Part shown: positions 44,567-52,437 of the stretch, piece after piece
How the letters are laid out: every line of letters starts with the position of its first letter
How positions within the stretch are numbered: position 1 is the first letter of the stretch
Assembly (NCBI RefSeq): GCF_009299835.1
Contig: NZ_VKCZ01000018.1
Span: 114,930 to 178,929, forward strand
DNA from: Microlunatus speluncae
Lineage (GTDB): Bacteria; Actinomycetota; Actinomycetes; Propionibacteriales; Propionibacteriaceae
Direction: 5' to 3'
DNA length: 64,000 nucleotides
The notes under the pieces: generated by a model
Databases searched by the model: none
Told to the model about the DNA's origin: nothing
The model's input: the letters and a program-made list of their open reading frames with translations, nothing else
Position numbers and translations under genes: made by a program

Positions 44567-45130
44567 ATGACCGGTCCGGACGAGCCGGAGCTGCCGCCGC
44601 GTCGGAACGGATTGCAGCCGGCCACGATCATCGTGTTGGCGGTCGTCTGGATCGTGCTCTGGGGTGAGCTCTCGCTGCTGATCGTGCTCAGCGGGCTGTT
44701 GGTCGGGCTGCTGGTCACCCTGCTCTTCCCGCTGCCGCCGATCCCGTACACCGGCCGGATCCGGCCGCTCGCCCTGCTCTGGACGCTGCTCCGGTTGCTC
44801 GGTGATCTTGTCGTCGCCAGCTTCGAGGTGACCCGCACCATCCTGCGACCGGGCCGCCCGCCGCGGGCCGCGATCGTCCGGGTCCAGCTGCGGTCGGACT
44901 CCGATCTCTACCAGACGCTGACCGCCGAACTGGTGTCGCTGGTGCCGGGCAGCATCGTGATCGAGGCCCGCCGATCGAGCCGGACGCTCTATCTGCACGT
45001 GCTCGACGTGACCGACGAGGCCGACCTGGACCGGGTCCGGCGGGAGGTCCGCACGGCCGAGGCCTGGGTGCTGCGATCGCTCGGCAGCGCCGAGGAGCGG
45101 GCCCTGCTGACCGATCGGGAGGCACCATGA
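44567..45130 (+). CDS. mrpE: Na+/H+ antiporter subunit MrpE
   Basis: A 187-residue protein: short Pro-rich N-terminus, helices at about 18-50 and 65-85, then the MnhE cytosolic domain (RVQLRSDSDLYQTLTAELVSLVPGSIVIEA...TLYLHVLDV). Preceded by GGAGTGAGG; the next gene overlaps by 4 bp. Fourth gene of the Mrp operon. Confidence 0.92.
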   Translation: MTGPDEPELPPRRNGLQPATIIVLAVVWIVLWGELSLLIVLSGLLVGLLVTLLFPLPPIPYTGRIRPLALLWTLLRLLGDLVVASFEVTRTILRPGRPPRAAIVRVQLRSDSDLYQTLTAELVSLVPGSIVIEARRSSRTLYLHVLDVTDEADLDRVRREVRTAEAWVLRSLGSAEERALLTDREAP

Positions 45131-45447
45131 TCGTCACCGTGATCCTCGCCGTCAGCGTCGTGCTGCTCGGCATCGCCGCCGTCCTCACCTTGATCAGGAT
45201 GTCGAAGGGGCCGCGCACCCTGGACCGGGTGATCGCCGCCGACGTGACGATCGCGATCGTGATCGCGGCGCTGGCCACCGAGGCGATGATCCACCGGCAC
45301 ACCACGACGCTGCCGGTGATCTTGGTGCTGGCGCTGATCGGGTTCGCCGGCTCGCTGAGCATCGCCCGGTTCGTGTCCGACCGCGACAAGGCGGTCAAGT
45401 GGGACGTGCAGATCGAGGCCGACCCGCGTGAGGAGGACGGTCGATGA
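45127..45447 (+). CDS. mrpF: Na+/H+ antiporter subunit MrpF
   Basis: A 106-residue three-helix subunit with the MnhF motif MSKGPRTLDRVIAADV (about 22-37) and GFAGSLSIARFV. Overlaps mrpE and mrpG by 4 bp each. The charged C-terminus (about 88-106) is slightly longer than usual. Confidence 0.92.
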   Translation: MIVTVILAVSVVLLGIAAVLTLIRMSKGPRTLDRVIAADVTIAIVIAALATEAMIHRHTTTLPVILVLALIGFAGSLSIARFVSDRDKAVKWDVQIEADPREEDGR

Positions 45448-45869
45448 ACGAGGTCGCGACCATGATCATGGACATCGCCGGCGCCGTCCTGCTGTTGCTC
45501 GGCTCGCTGCTCTGTCTGACCGCGGCGATCGGACTGCTGCGGCTGCCGGACGTGCTGAGCCGGATGCACGCGGCGACCAAGCCGCAGACCCTGGGCCTGC
45601 TCTGCGTGCTGGCCGGGCTGGGGCTGACCCTGCGTCAGCCCGCCGTGACCGGGCTGCTGATCCTGGTCGCCGCGCTGCAGTTGCTGACCGCTCCGGTCGC
45701 CGCCCACATGGTCGCCCGCACCGCGTACCGGACGCACCAGCTGGATGAGGAGCTGATGATCACCGACGAGCTGTCCGCGGACCTGGCCGAGGCCGGTTTC
45801 GAGTTGGTCGGCCGGTCCGACGACGAGACCGCCGAGGACGGACCGCCGGGCGACGGCCGGGCCAGTTGA
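45444..45869 (+). CDS. mrpG: Na+/H+ antiporter subunit MrpG
   Basis: A 141-residue PhaG/MnhG subunit with three helices and the family motif RLPDVLSRMHAATKPQTLG (about 33-51). An acidic tail (ELSADLAEAGFEL...DDETAEDG) follows the last helix. Last gene of the operon; no strong terminator was seen before the next gene, which has its own promoter. Confidence 0.92.
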   Translation: MNEVATMIMDIAGAVLLLLGSLLCLTAAIGLLRLPDVLSRMHAATKPQTLGLLCVLAGLGLTLRQPAVTGLLILVAALQLLTAPVAAHMVARTAYRTHQLDEELMITDELSADLAEAGFELVGRSDDETAEDGPPGDGRAS

Positions 45870-45902
45870 GAGCTGGTACGCGACGGGCGGCGATCGGCCG
45901 AT

Positions 45903-45908
45903 TACCGT
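45903..45908 (+). promoter_or_regulatory. -10 box of leaderless PPOX-fold gene
   Basis: TACCGT followed by 7 nt and the ATG at 45916. Confidence 0.5.
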
Positions 45909-45915
45909 AGCGGTC

Positions 45916-46557
45916 ATGGAGACCACCGGAAAGAGCGCGTGGACCGAGATCACCGACGTCGAGCAGCTCGAGGACCTGATCGGAACCCCGCTCCAGCGGG
46001 TCCGGGACAAGGTGCGGCCGGCCCTGCACGAGCTCGACCGGGCCTGGCTGGAGGCCGCGCCGTTCTGCCTGGTCGCGACCTCCGACACCGACGGCAACTG
46101 CGACGTCTCGCCGAAGGGCGATCCCGCCGGCCGGCTCGCGTACGTCATCGACGACACGACCATCGCGATCGCCGAGCGTCCCGGTAACCGACGCGTCGAC
46201 GGCTACCGCAACATCCTGAGCAACCCGCACGTCGGGCTGATCTTCCTGATCCCCGGCCGCCCCGACACGCTCCGGGTCAACGGCCGGGCCCGCCTGGTCT
46301 CCGACGCCGAGTTCTTCGATCGGATGGAGGTCAAGGGCCACCGGCCCGTGCTGGCCCTGGTGGTGGAGATCGACGAGGTCTTCCACCACTGCGCCAAGGC
46401 CTTCCTCCGGTCCCGGCTGTGGGAGCCGGATTCGTGGCAGGATCCGGTGCCGTCCCGGGCCGAGATCGCCAAGCAGTTGGAGCGCCCGGACGCCTCGATG
46501 GAGGAGCTCGCCGTCTACTACGGCGAGCAGTACCGGACCAAGCTGTATTCCGCCTAG
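45916..46557 (+). CDS. PPOX-fold flavin/F420-type oxidoreductase (MSMEG_1061-like)
   Basis: A 213-residue pyridoxamine-phosphate-oxidase-fold protein: FCLVATSDTDGNCDVSPKGDPAGRLAYVIDD (strand pair that cradles the flavin), ERPGNRRVDGYRNILSNPHVGLIFLIPGR and LRVNGRARL. The group with the DVSPKGDP motif is annotated as FMN-binding split-barrel proteins of unknown substrate. Monocistronic and leaderless by the -10 position. Confidence 0.85.
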   Translation: METTGKSAWTEITDVEQLEDLIGTPLQRVRDKVRPALHELDRAWLEAAPFCLVATSDTDGNCDVSPKGDPAGRLAYVIDDTTIAIAERPGNRRVDGYRNILSNPHVGLIFLIPGRPDTLRVNGRARLVSDAEFFDRMEVKGHRPVLALVVEIDEVFHHCAKAFLRSRLWEPDSWQDPVPSRAEIAKQLERPDASMEELAVYYGEQYRTKLYSA

Positions 46558-46858
46558 GCGGCGGCTCCGCCACACCCGTTCCGGCCCGCCCTGATCGGGA
46601 AATTCGGCCTGGTGTGGAATACTGGACCATGTCCAAGGCGCCAACCGGCGCCAGGATTCGACCCGATGACGCACCGAGGTGACAGCTCGAGGCGTCAGGT
46701 GTTGGGCACCTTCACCGCGACGTACCGCCAGGTTGCGCCTGGCTATGCGACCGCGGGAGGCCAACCCGGGAGTCGACCACTGCAAGCTTTCGCAGCCCGG
46801 CCCTGGCCGGAGCAGCTGACGAGCAGGCGCGTTCGAAACGTGCCCTGAAGGAGTCTGG
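46558..46858 (+). other. 301-bp leader region of rne
   Basis: No convincing gene. It holds a short hairpin (GGCGCC-AACC-GGCGCC, 46637-46652) and ends with AAGGAG (46847-46852) before the rne ATG. A promoter near GGAATACTGG (46616-46625) is possible but not consensus. RNase E leaders in other bacteria mediate autoregulation; no specific evidence here. Confidence 0.4.
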
Positions 46859-49615
46859 ATGCTCGATCATGAGCCCGACAAGGATCTACCCAACGAACCG
46901 ACCACGCTGTTCGAGTCGCCGGTCGGCGATTCGCCCGCCGAGCCGGTAGCCAAGAAGCCCGCCCGCCGGCGCCGCGCGGCCACCCGACCGGCCGGCCCGC
47001 CGAGCACGGCACCGGCCCTGGACGTGACCGTACCGACCGACACGACGGCCGAGACCCCGGCCGAACCGGCCGCCGCCACACCCGAGCCCGAGTCCGCGCC
47101 GGCCCCGGCCAAGCGGACGGCGAAGAAGGCGGCCAGCCGCCGCACCACCAAGAAGGCCGCCGCTGCCAAGGCGGCTCCCCCCGAACCGGCGGTCGCCGAG
47201 GCCGCTGCGCCCGAGCCCGTTGCCCCCGAGCCCGTTGCGCCCGAGCCCGTTGCCCCCGCGACTGTTGTCGCTGAGCCGGCCGTGGCCGAGGCCGAAGCCG
47301 CCGTGGCCGAGACGCCGAAGAAGGCGACGCGCCGGCGGACCAAGAAGGCAGCAGCGGAGCCGGAGGCCGAGAGCCGACCCGCCCGTAAGCGCGCCAGCAA
47401 GAAGGCCGCGGCGAAGGTTCCCGCGGAGCCGGCCACGGTCGAGGAGCCGGCGATCGAGCCGGTGATCGCCGTACCGACTGCGGATGAACCGGCTGCGGAC
47501 CTGCTTTCTGCGGAGGACCCGACCGTCGAGGAGCCCGCGCCGGCACCGACGGCCGAGACCGACACCGACGAGACGGCCGAGCCGGCCCCGGCTGACCAGG
47601 CCCAGACCGACGAGACTGCGGCAGCCGAGGGCGCGGATCCGATCGCGGAGGCCGTGGCCGCCCTGCTCGGCCAACCCGAGGCGGAGACCGAGGACGACGA
47701 GACGGCCGAGGCCGCGACGGACGATTCCGATGACGCGGGCGACGACGTACCGGACGGTCATCGCCGTCGGCGCCGTCGGCGTGGCGGTCGGCGTCGCCGT
47801 CGCAACGGCTCGGGTGACGGAGACGACAGCGACGACGAGGCGGAGGCCGGAGCGGCGGCCGCGACCGAGTCGACCGATCAGGCCGAGGGGTCCGACAGCG
47901 GCGACGGCGAGGCCGCCGACGGCGAATCCGAGGGCGACGGGACCCGGCGGCGTCGGCGTCGTCGGCGTCGTCGCGGTGAGGACGGCGACGACTCGACTTC
48001 CGGCTCCAGCTCGAGCTCCGCCTCGCGGAGCCGCCGGGACGCCAAGTCCGAGGTCACCGGCATCGACGGTTCGACCCGGATGGAGGCCAAGCGGCAGCGC
48101 CGGCGGGAGGGCCGGGAGGCCGGCCGGCGGCGGGCGCCGATCCTGTCCGAGGCCGAGTTCCTGTCCCGACGCGAGTCGGTCACCCGCAAGATGGTGATCC
48201 GGCAGCGCGACGACCTGACCCAGATCGCCGTCCTGGAGGACGACGTCCTGGTCGAGCACTACGTCGACCGCGAGTCGGCGGCGTCGCTGATCGGCAACGT
48301 CTACCTCGGCCGGGTGCAGAACGTCCTGCCGTCGATGGAGGCGGCGTTCATCGACATCGGCCGCGGCCGCAACGCCGTCCTGTATGCGGGCGAGGTCGAC
48401 TGGGAGTCGTTCCATGTCAGCGGCGAGGACCGCAAGGTCGAAAAGGTGCTGAAGTCCGGCCAGCCGATCCTGGTCCAGGTCTCCAAGGACCCGGTCGGCG
48501 CCAAGGGTGCCCGGCTGACCAACCATGTGACCATCCCCGGCCGTTACGTCGTGTACGCGCCCGGCGGCCACCTGTCCGGCATCTCGCGCAAGCTGCCCGA
48601 CACCGAACGGAAGCGGCTCAAGGACATCCTCGGCGAGCTGGTCCCCGACGACGCCAGCGTGGTCGTCCGGACCGCCGCCGAAGGTGCCAGCGAGGACGAA
48701 CTGGTCCGCGACGTCAACCGGCTGCGGGCGCAGTGGGAGGACATCGAGAAGAAGGTCAAGTCCGGCAGTGCGCCGCAGCTGCTGTACGGCGAGCCGGACC
48801 TCACGGTCCGGATCGTGCGTGACCTCTTCACCGAGGACTTCGCCGAGTTGATCGTCCAGGGCAACGGCAGCCAGGCCGACTCCTACGACGTGATCCAGGG
48901 CTACGTCGGCCATGTCGCGCCGCATCTGGCCGACCGGATGAAGCGCTACGAGGGGGCCGAGGACGGCGACCTGTTCGCCGAATACCGGCTGGACGAGCAG
49001 ATCGCCAAGGCCCTGGAGCGCAAGGTGTTCCTGCCCTCCGGCGGGTCGTTGATCATCGACCGGACCGAGGCGATGACGGTGATCGACGTCAACACCGGCA
49101 AGTTCACCGGCACCGGCGGCAACCTCGAGGCCACCGTCACCAGCAACAACCTGGAAGCGGCCGAGGAGATCGTCCGCCAGCTCCGGCTGCGCGACATCGG
49201 CGGCATCATCGTGATCGACTTCATCGACATGGTGTTGCCGAGCAACCGGGAACTGCTGCTACGCCGGCTGGTCGAGTGCCTCGGCCGCGACCGGACCCGG
49301 CACCAGGTCGCCGAGGTGACCAGCCTCGGCCTGGTCCAGCTGACCCGCAAGCGGATCGGCACCGGCCTGCTCGAGGCGTTCAGCACCCCGTGCCCGCACT
49401 GCAACGGCCGCGGCCTCGAACTGCACGACCTCCCGGTCGAGACGCAGTCCCAGCCCGACGGCGGCGCCCGCGAGCACAAGAGTGGCGGTGGTGGCGGCCG
49501 CGGTCGCGGCGGTCGCTCCCGTTCCCGCGGCGGCAACAGCGGCGGCAACTCCGACAACAACGGCAACGGCAACGCACGCCAGGATTCCGAGGCGAAGGCC
49601 GAGCAGCCGGCCTGA
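46859..49615 (+). CDS. rne: Ribonuclease E/G
   Basis: A 918-residue endoribonuclease. A disordered N-terminal extension (about 1-440) is Ala/Pro/Glu-rich with basic KKA/RRR blocks, EPVAP repeats (about residues 118-133) and long Arg runs likely to bind RNA. It is followed by the S1 RNA-binding domain (GNVYLGRVQNVLPSMEAAFIDIGRGRNAVLY), catalytic Mg2+ sites (VIDVNTGKF, IIVIDFIDM) and the Zn-link CPHCNGRG. A Gly/Arg/Asn-rich tail ends the protein. The extension-first layout is typical for actinobacterial RNase E. AAGGAG precedes the ATG; a strong hairpin terminator follows. Confidence 0.95.
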   Translation: MLDHEPDKDLPNEPTTLFESPVGDSPAEPVAKKPARRRRAATRPAGPPSTAPALDVTVPTDTTAETPAEPAAATPEPESAPAPAKRTAKKAASRRTTKKAAAAKAAPPEPAVAEAAAPEPVAPEPVAPEPVAPATVVAEPAVAEAEAAVAETPKKATRRRTKKAAAEPEAESRPARKRASKKAAAKVPAEPATVEEPAIEPVIAVPTADEPAADLLSAEDPTVEEPAPAPTAETDTDETAEPAPADQAQTDETAAAEGADPIAEAVAALLGQPEAETEDDETAEAATDDSDDAGDDVPDGHRRRRRRRGGRRRRRNGSGDGDDSDDEAEAGAAAATESTDQAEGSDSGDGEAADGESEGDGTRRRRRRRRRRGEDGDDSTSGSSSSSASRSRRDAKSEVTGIDGSTRMEAKRQRRREGREAGRRRAPILSEAEFLSRRESVTRKMVIRQRDDLTQIAVLEDDVLVEHYVDRESAASLIGNVYLGRVQNVLPSMEAAFIDIGRGRNAVLYAGEVDWESFHVSGEDRKVEKVLKSGQPILVQVSKDPVGAKGARLTNHVTIPGRYVVYAPGGHLSGISRKLPDTERKRLKDILGELVPDDASVVVRTAAEGASEDELVRDVNRLRAQWEDIEKKVKSGSAPQLLYGEPDLTVRIVRDLFTEDFAELIVQGNGSQADSYDVIQGYVGHVAPHLADRMKRYEGAEDGDLFAEYRLDEQIAKALERKVFLPSGGSLIIDRTEAMTVIDVNTGKFTGTGGNLEATVTSNNLEAAEEIVRQLRLRDIGGIIVIDFIDMVLPSNRELLLRRLVECLGRDRTRHQVAEVTSLGLVQLTRKRIGTGLLEAFSTPCPHCNGRGLELHDLPVETQSQPDGGAREHKSGGGGGRGRGGRSRSRGGNSGGNSDNNGNGNARQDSEAKAEQPA

Positions 49616-49636
49616 CCCATCGGCATCGAGTGTGCA

Positions 49637-49673
49637 GAAAACGACGCGTCCCGACCCGGGGCGCGTCGTTTTC
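49637..49673. terminator. Intrinsic terminator, rne and convergent DUF1801 gene
   Basis: A perfect 12-bp stem, GAAAACGACGCG (49637-49648) with CGCGTCGTTTTC (49662-49673). The loop is 13 bases, with T-runs on either side depending on strand. It lies between convergent genes, so it probably serves both. Confidence 0.82.
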
Positions 49674-49698
49674 GTCACTCTCGACGGGGATGAACCGG

Positions 49699-50109
49699 TC
49701 AGTCGCTGTTGGTGTGCCAGGAGCGTTCGATGAGTTCGGTCAGGGCGGACTGGTCGACTCGGTCCAGGCGGGTCAGGTAGAGGCAGCCCTTGCCGGTCTT
49801 GTGCGGGCCGAGACGCTCCAGCAGGTCGGCGTTGCTCTCGTAGTAGGTCAGGCCGTAGAGGGTGAGCGCGGCCTTGCGGGCCGACAGCCCGACCGCGAAC
49901 CAGCTCCGTTCCTTGCCGTCGGCGGTGGTGTAGGTCTGCTGGCCGAATCCGACGATCGAGTCGCCCCAGAGCACCGGCTCGGCGCCGGTCACGGTGCGCA
50001 TCAACTCGACCATGTCGGTGGCGTCGGACCGGCGCCGGTCGTCGGTGATCGAGCCGAGATAGGCCGCGACATCGCCGTCGCCGGCCTGGGTCTTCCGGGT
50101 GCCGTTCAT
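49699..50109 (-). CDS. DUF1801-domain protein
   Basis: A 136-residue protein with the DUF1801/YdhG-like fold pattern: RRSDATDMVELMRTVTGAEPVLWGDSIVGFG...YTTADGKERSWFAVGLSARKAALTLY and a C-terminal GCLYLTRLDRVD. Function of this domain is not established. Start at 50109 chosen over 50163 because the domain begins soon after it; the longer version adds 18 residues. Confidence 0.82.
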   Translation of the reverse strand: MNGTRKTQAGDGDVAAYLGSITDDRRRSDATDMVELMRTVTGAEPVLWGDSIVGFGQQTYTTADGKERSWFAVGLSARKAALTLYGLTYYESNADLLERLGPHKTGKGCLYLTRLDRVDQSALTELIERSWHTNSD

Positions 50110-50169
50110 GATCGCAGTGTCCGCCCGGCCGACCGGATCGGCAAGCCCGGTCGACTCGATCATCGAAGG

Positions 50170-51240
50170 TCAGGGGCGGACCAGCACTCGGGCGTAGGTC
50201 CCGGCCCGCATCAGGGTGAAGGCCTCGTCGATCCGGGCCAGCGGCACCGGCGGTGAGAGCAGGCGTTCCAGGCCGAGTCGCCGGCCGTGTGCGGTGAGCC
50301 AGTCGACCGCGGTGGCGAATTCGGCCGGCGTGTAGTTGTGCACCCCGCTGAACCGGAGCCGCCGGGTCACCAGCAGCGCCGGGTCGACGGTGATCGTGCC
50401 GGCGGCCACGCTGACCGAGCCGGCGCCGACCACCAGGCCGCCGACGTCGGCGGCGGCCAGGGCGTCGGCGAAGGCGGCCGGACTGCCCGAGGCCTCGACG
50501 ACGATCGGGTACGGGCGCTGCCGACCGTCATCCGGTTGGGCCCCGGTGCCGGCCAACAGGCCCAGCCGGGCCGCCGACGGGTCCCGGACCTGAACGGCGC
50601 AACCGAGTCCGGCGAACATGGCGGCACAGTAGAAGCCGACCGCGCCGGCGCCGAAGATCAACACCGACTCGTCGCCGGCCGGAGCCGCGGCCGCGACCAC
50701 GGCGGCCGCGGTCGCCGTCGCGCAGCCGGCCGGGACCATGATCGAATCGTCGACCTGGTCCGGGATCCGCAACAGCGGCACCCTCGGGCTGAGCCGGACC
50801 AGGGTGGCGAGGGTGCCGGTCGCCAGGGGCGGCTCGGTCACCGAGGCGTGCCCGTACTTGAACAGGTTGCGGCACTTCATCGTCAGCCCGGACCGGCACC
50901 GGTCACAGGCGCCGCAGGAGCGGATCATCGACAGCACGACCCGGTCTCCGGGCCGCAGCGGTTCGCCGCGCAGGTCGGTCGCGCCCGGATCGGCCGACCG
51001 GATCCGCCCCACCCCCTCGTGCCCGAGCGCCGTCGCCGGCGGCGCCGGCCGGTGGCCCAGCACGGTGTGCAGGTCGGAGCCGCAGATCGCGGCCGCGGTG
51101 ATGTCCACGTCGAGCTCGCCCGGGCTCCGGTCCGGCAGGTCGAGGTCGCGCAGGGTCACCGCACCGGAGTCGAAGACGGCGACCCGGACGCCGCCCGAGG
51201 CGCCGACCGGCCGACGACAAGGCGCCTCGGCGTGCGACAT
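50170..51240 (-). CDS. Zinc-dependent alcohol dehydrogenase, phosphonate-catabolism type
   Basis: A 356-residue MDR dehydrogenase. Catalytic zinc ligands sit in ICGSDLH and GHEGVGR; the structural zinc site is CGACDRCRSGLTMKC (four Cys); the cofactor loop is VLIFGAGAVGFY. KYGHASV and the CATATAAAV segment resemble the family named phosphonate-catabolism-associated alcohol dehydrogenase. Start at 51240 has GGAGCAG upstream. In this cluster it could oxidise a hydroxyalkylphosphonate to the aldehyde used by the PhnY-like enzyme (inference). A palindromic direct repeat lies about 100 bp upstream. Confidence 0.82.
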   Translation of the reverse strand: MSHAEAPCRRPVGASGGVRVAVFDSGAVTLRDLDLPDRSPGELDVDITAAAICGSDLHTVLGHRPAPPATALGHEGVGRIRSADPGATDLRGEPLRPGDRVVLSMIRSCGACDRCRSGLTMKCRNLFKYGHASVTEPPLATGTLATLVRLSPRVPLLRIPDQVDDSIMVPAGCATATAAAVVAAAAPAGDESVLIFGAGAVGFYCAAMFAGLGCAVQVRDPSAARLGLLAGTGAQPDDGRQRPYPIVVEASGSPAAFADALAAADVGGLVVGAGSVSVAAGTITVDPALLVTRRLRFSGVHNYTPAEFATAVDWLTAHGRRLGLERLLSPPVPLARIDEAFTLMRAGTYARVLVRP

Positions 51241-51335
51241 GACTGCTCCGTTCGACTCATGATCACGACCAGCGGTCGTGCGGATCAGTGTGCCCAGCGG
51301 GTTCCGGAGCGGCAATGTGCAATGAGCAATGGGGT

Positions 51336-51370
51336 GATCACCCGGTGAGCCGAGCGATCACCCGGTGATC
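51336..51370. promoter_or_regulatory. Repeated operator-like motif upstream of the dehydrogenase
   Basis: GATCACCCGGTGA occurs at 51336-51348 and 51356-51368, two helical turns apart. The second copy extends to a 15-bp dyad, GATCACC-C-GGTGATC. It lies between the LysR stop and the dehydrogenase start, in promoter position for the latter. Confidence 0.4.
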
Positions 51371-52271
51371 ACGGGCGCTGGCCGAAAGGGGCGCTCGCCG
51401 CCCATTCCCGCAGGTGTTCGATCAGCGCCCGGGTGGCCGGCGTCACGTACCGCTGCGGTGAGTGGATCAGGAAGAAGTGGTGCTGTGGCTGGGCGTCGGT
51501 CAGCCGACGGATCTGTACCGAGCCGGCGTCGAGCCACGCCTTGGCCGAGGTCTCCGGCACCAGCGACACCCCGAGCCCGGCCGCCACCGCCTCGTTCACC
51601 GCGGTGGTGCCGCCGAGTTGCGCGACGATCCGCGGGTCGTGATCTTCCACCAGCTCCCGCATGATCTCCCAGGTCAGCGATCCGTCCTCGCGGACCACCT
51701 GCGGCAGCTCGGCGAATTCGGCCACCGACAGGGGATCCGGCAGGGTCATGGTCGAGGGGAAGATCACCACCAGATCCTCGGCATAGAGCGACTCGCTCTC
51801 CAGGTCGCCCCACTCCGGTCGGCGCGGCGTGATCGCCAGCTCGGCCTCGTCCCGGTCGACCCGCTCCAGCACGTCCTCGGTGTTCGAGACCTGCATCCGG
51901 ACCATCACCTCGGGATGCTTGCGCTGGAACTCGGCGACGATCCCCGGGATGACGTGGTTGCCGGGGCTGGCGGTCGCGGCCAGCCGGACCGTGCCGCGCT
52001 GCAGCCCCCGGAACTGCTGGATGACCTGCTCGGCCTCCTCGATGTCGGACAGGATGATGTTGATCCGCTCGTACAACGCCACGCCGGCCTCGGTCAGCGC
52101 GATGCCGGGCCGGGACCGGATGAACAGCGGCACCCGGTAGTGCTCCTCCAGCTTGCGGATCTGGTTCGAGACGTGGGGCTGGGAGGTGTACACCTCCTTG
52201 GCCGCCACCGAGAAGGACAAGTTGCGCGCGACGGCGCGGAAGATCTCCAACTGCTGCAGCGTCACGGCCAT
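51369..52271 (-). CDS. LysR-family regulator (PhnR candidate)
   Basis: A 300-residue LysR regulator: winged HTH in residues about 1-65 (LQQLEIFRAVARNLSFSVAAKEVYTSQPHVSNQIRKLEE) and a substrate-binding effector domain to about 295. Divergent from the binding-protein gene, with a 166-bp intergenic region where it probably acts. TAGGGT lies 6 nt before the ATG on the minus strand, so leaderless. The phosphonoacetate pathway of other bacteria is also LysR-controlled (PhnR); orthology is inference. Confidence 0.88.
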   Translation of the reverse strand: MAVTLQQLEIFRAVARNLSFSVAAKEVYTSQPHVSNQIRKLEEHYRVPLFIRSRPGIALTEAGVALYERINIILSDIEEAEQVIQQFRGLQRGTVRLAATASPGNHVIPGIVAEFQRKHPEVMVRMQVSNTEDVLERVDRDEAELAITPRRPEWGDLESESLYAEDLVVIFPSTMTLPDPLSVAEFAELPQVVREDGSLTWEIMRELVEDHDPRIVAQLGGTTAVNEAVAAGLGVSLVPETSAKAWLDAGSVQIRRLTDAQPQHHFFLIHSPQRYVTPATRALIEHLREWAASAPFGQRP

Positions 52272-52277
52272 GCGCAG

Positions 52278-52283
52278 ACCCTA
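52278..52283 (-). promoter_or_regulatory. -10 box of leaderless LysR gene
   Basis: TAGGGT on the minus strand ends 6 nt before the ATG at 52271; ACTAGT, a perfect palindrome, overlaps its upstream side. Confidence 0.45.
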
Positions 52284-52437
52284 CTAGTGACGGGTTCCAG
52301 CAGGGTGGTGATCCGTTATCAGGTCATCACCAAAGCCGCATTGACGGGGTTTCGGCGGCGCGCGAATACTCAAGATCAACCCGGCGCAGCGGACGCCGCT
52401 GCGGTACGAGTGATCAACAGATCGAAGTCGACGGGAC

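Noticed and set aside
46886..48925. Long minus-strand frame opposite rne
   Set aside because: Low-complexity antisense frame produced by the biased codon use of rne; no start signal or recognisable fold.
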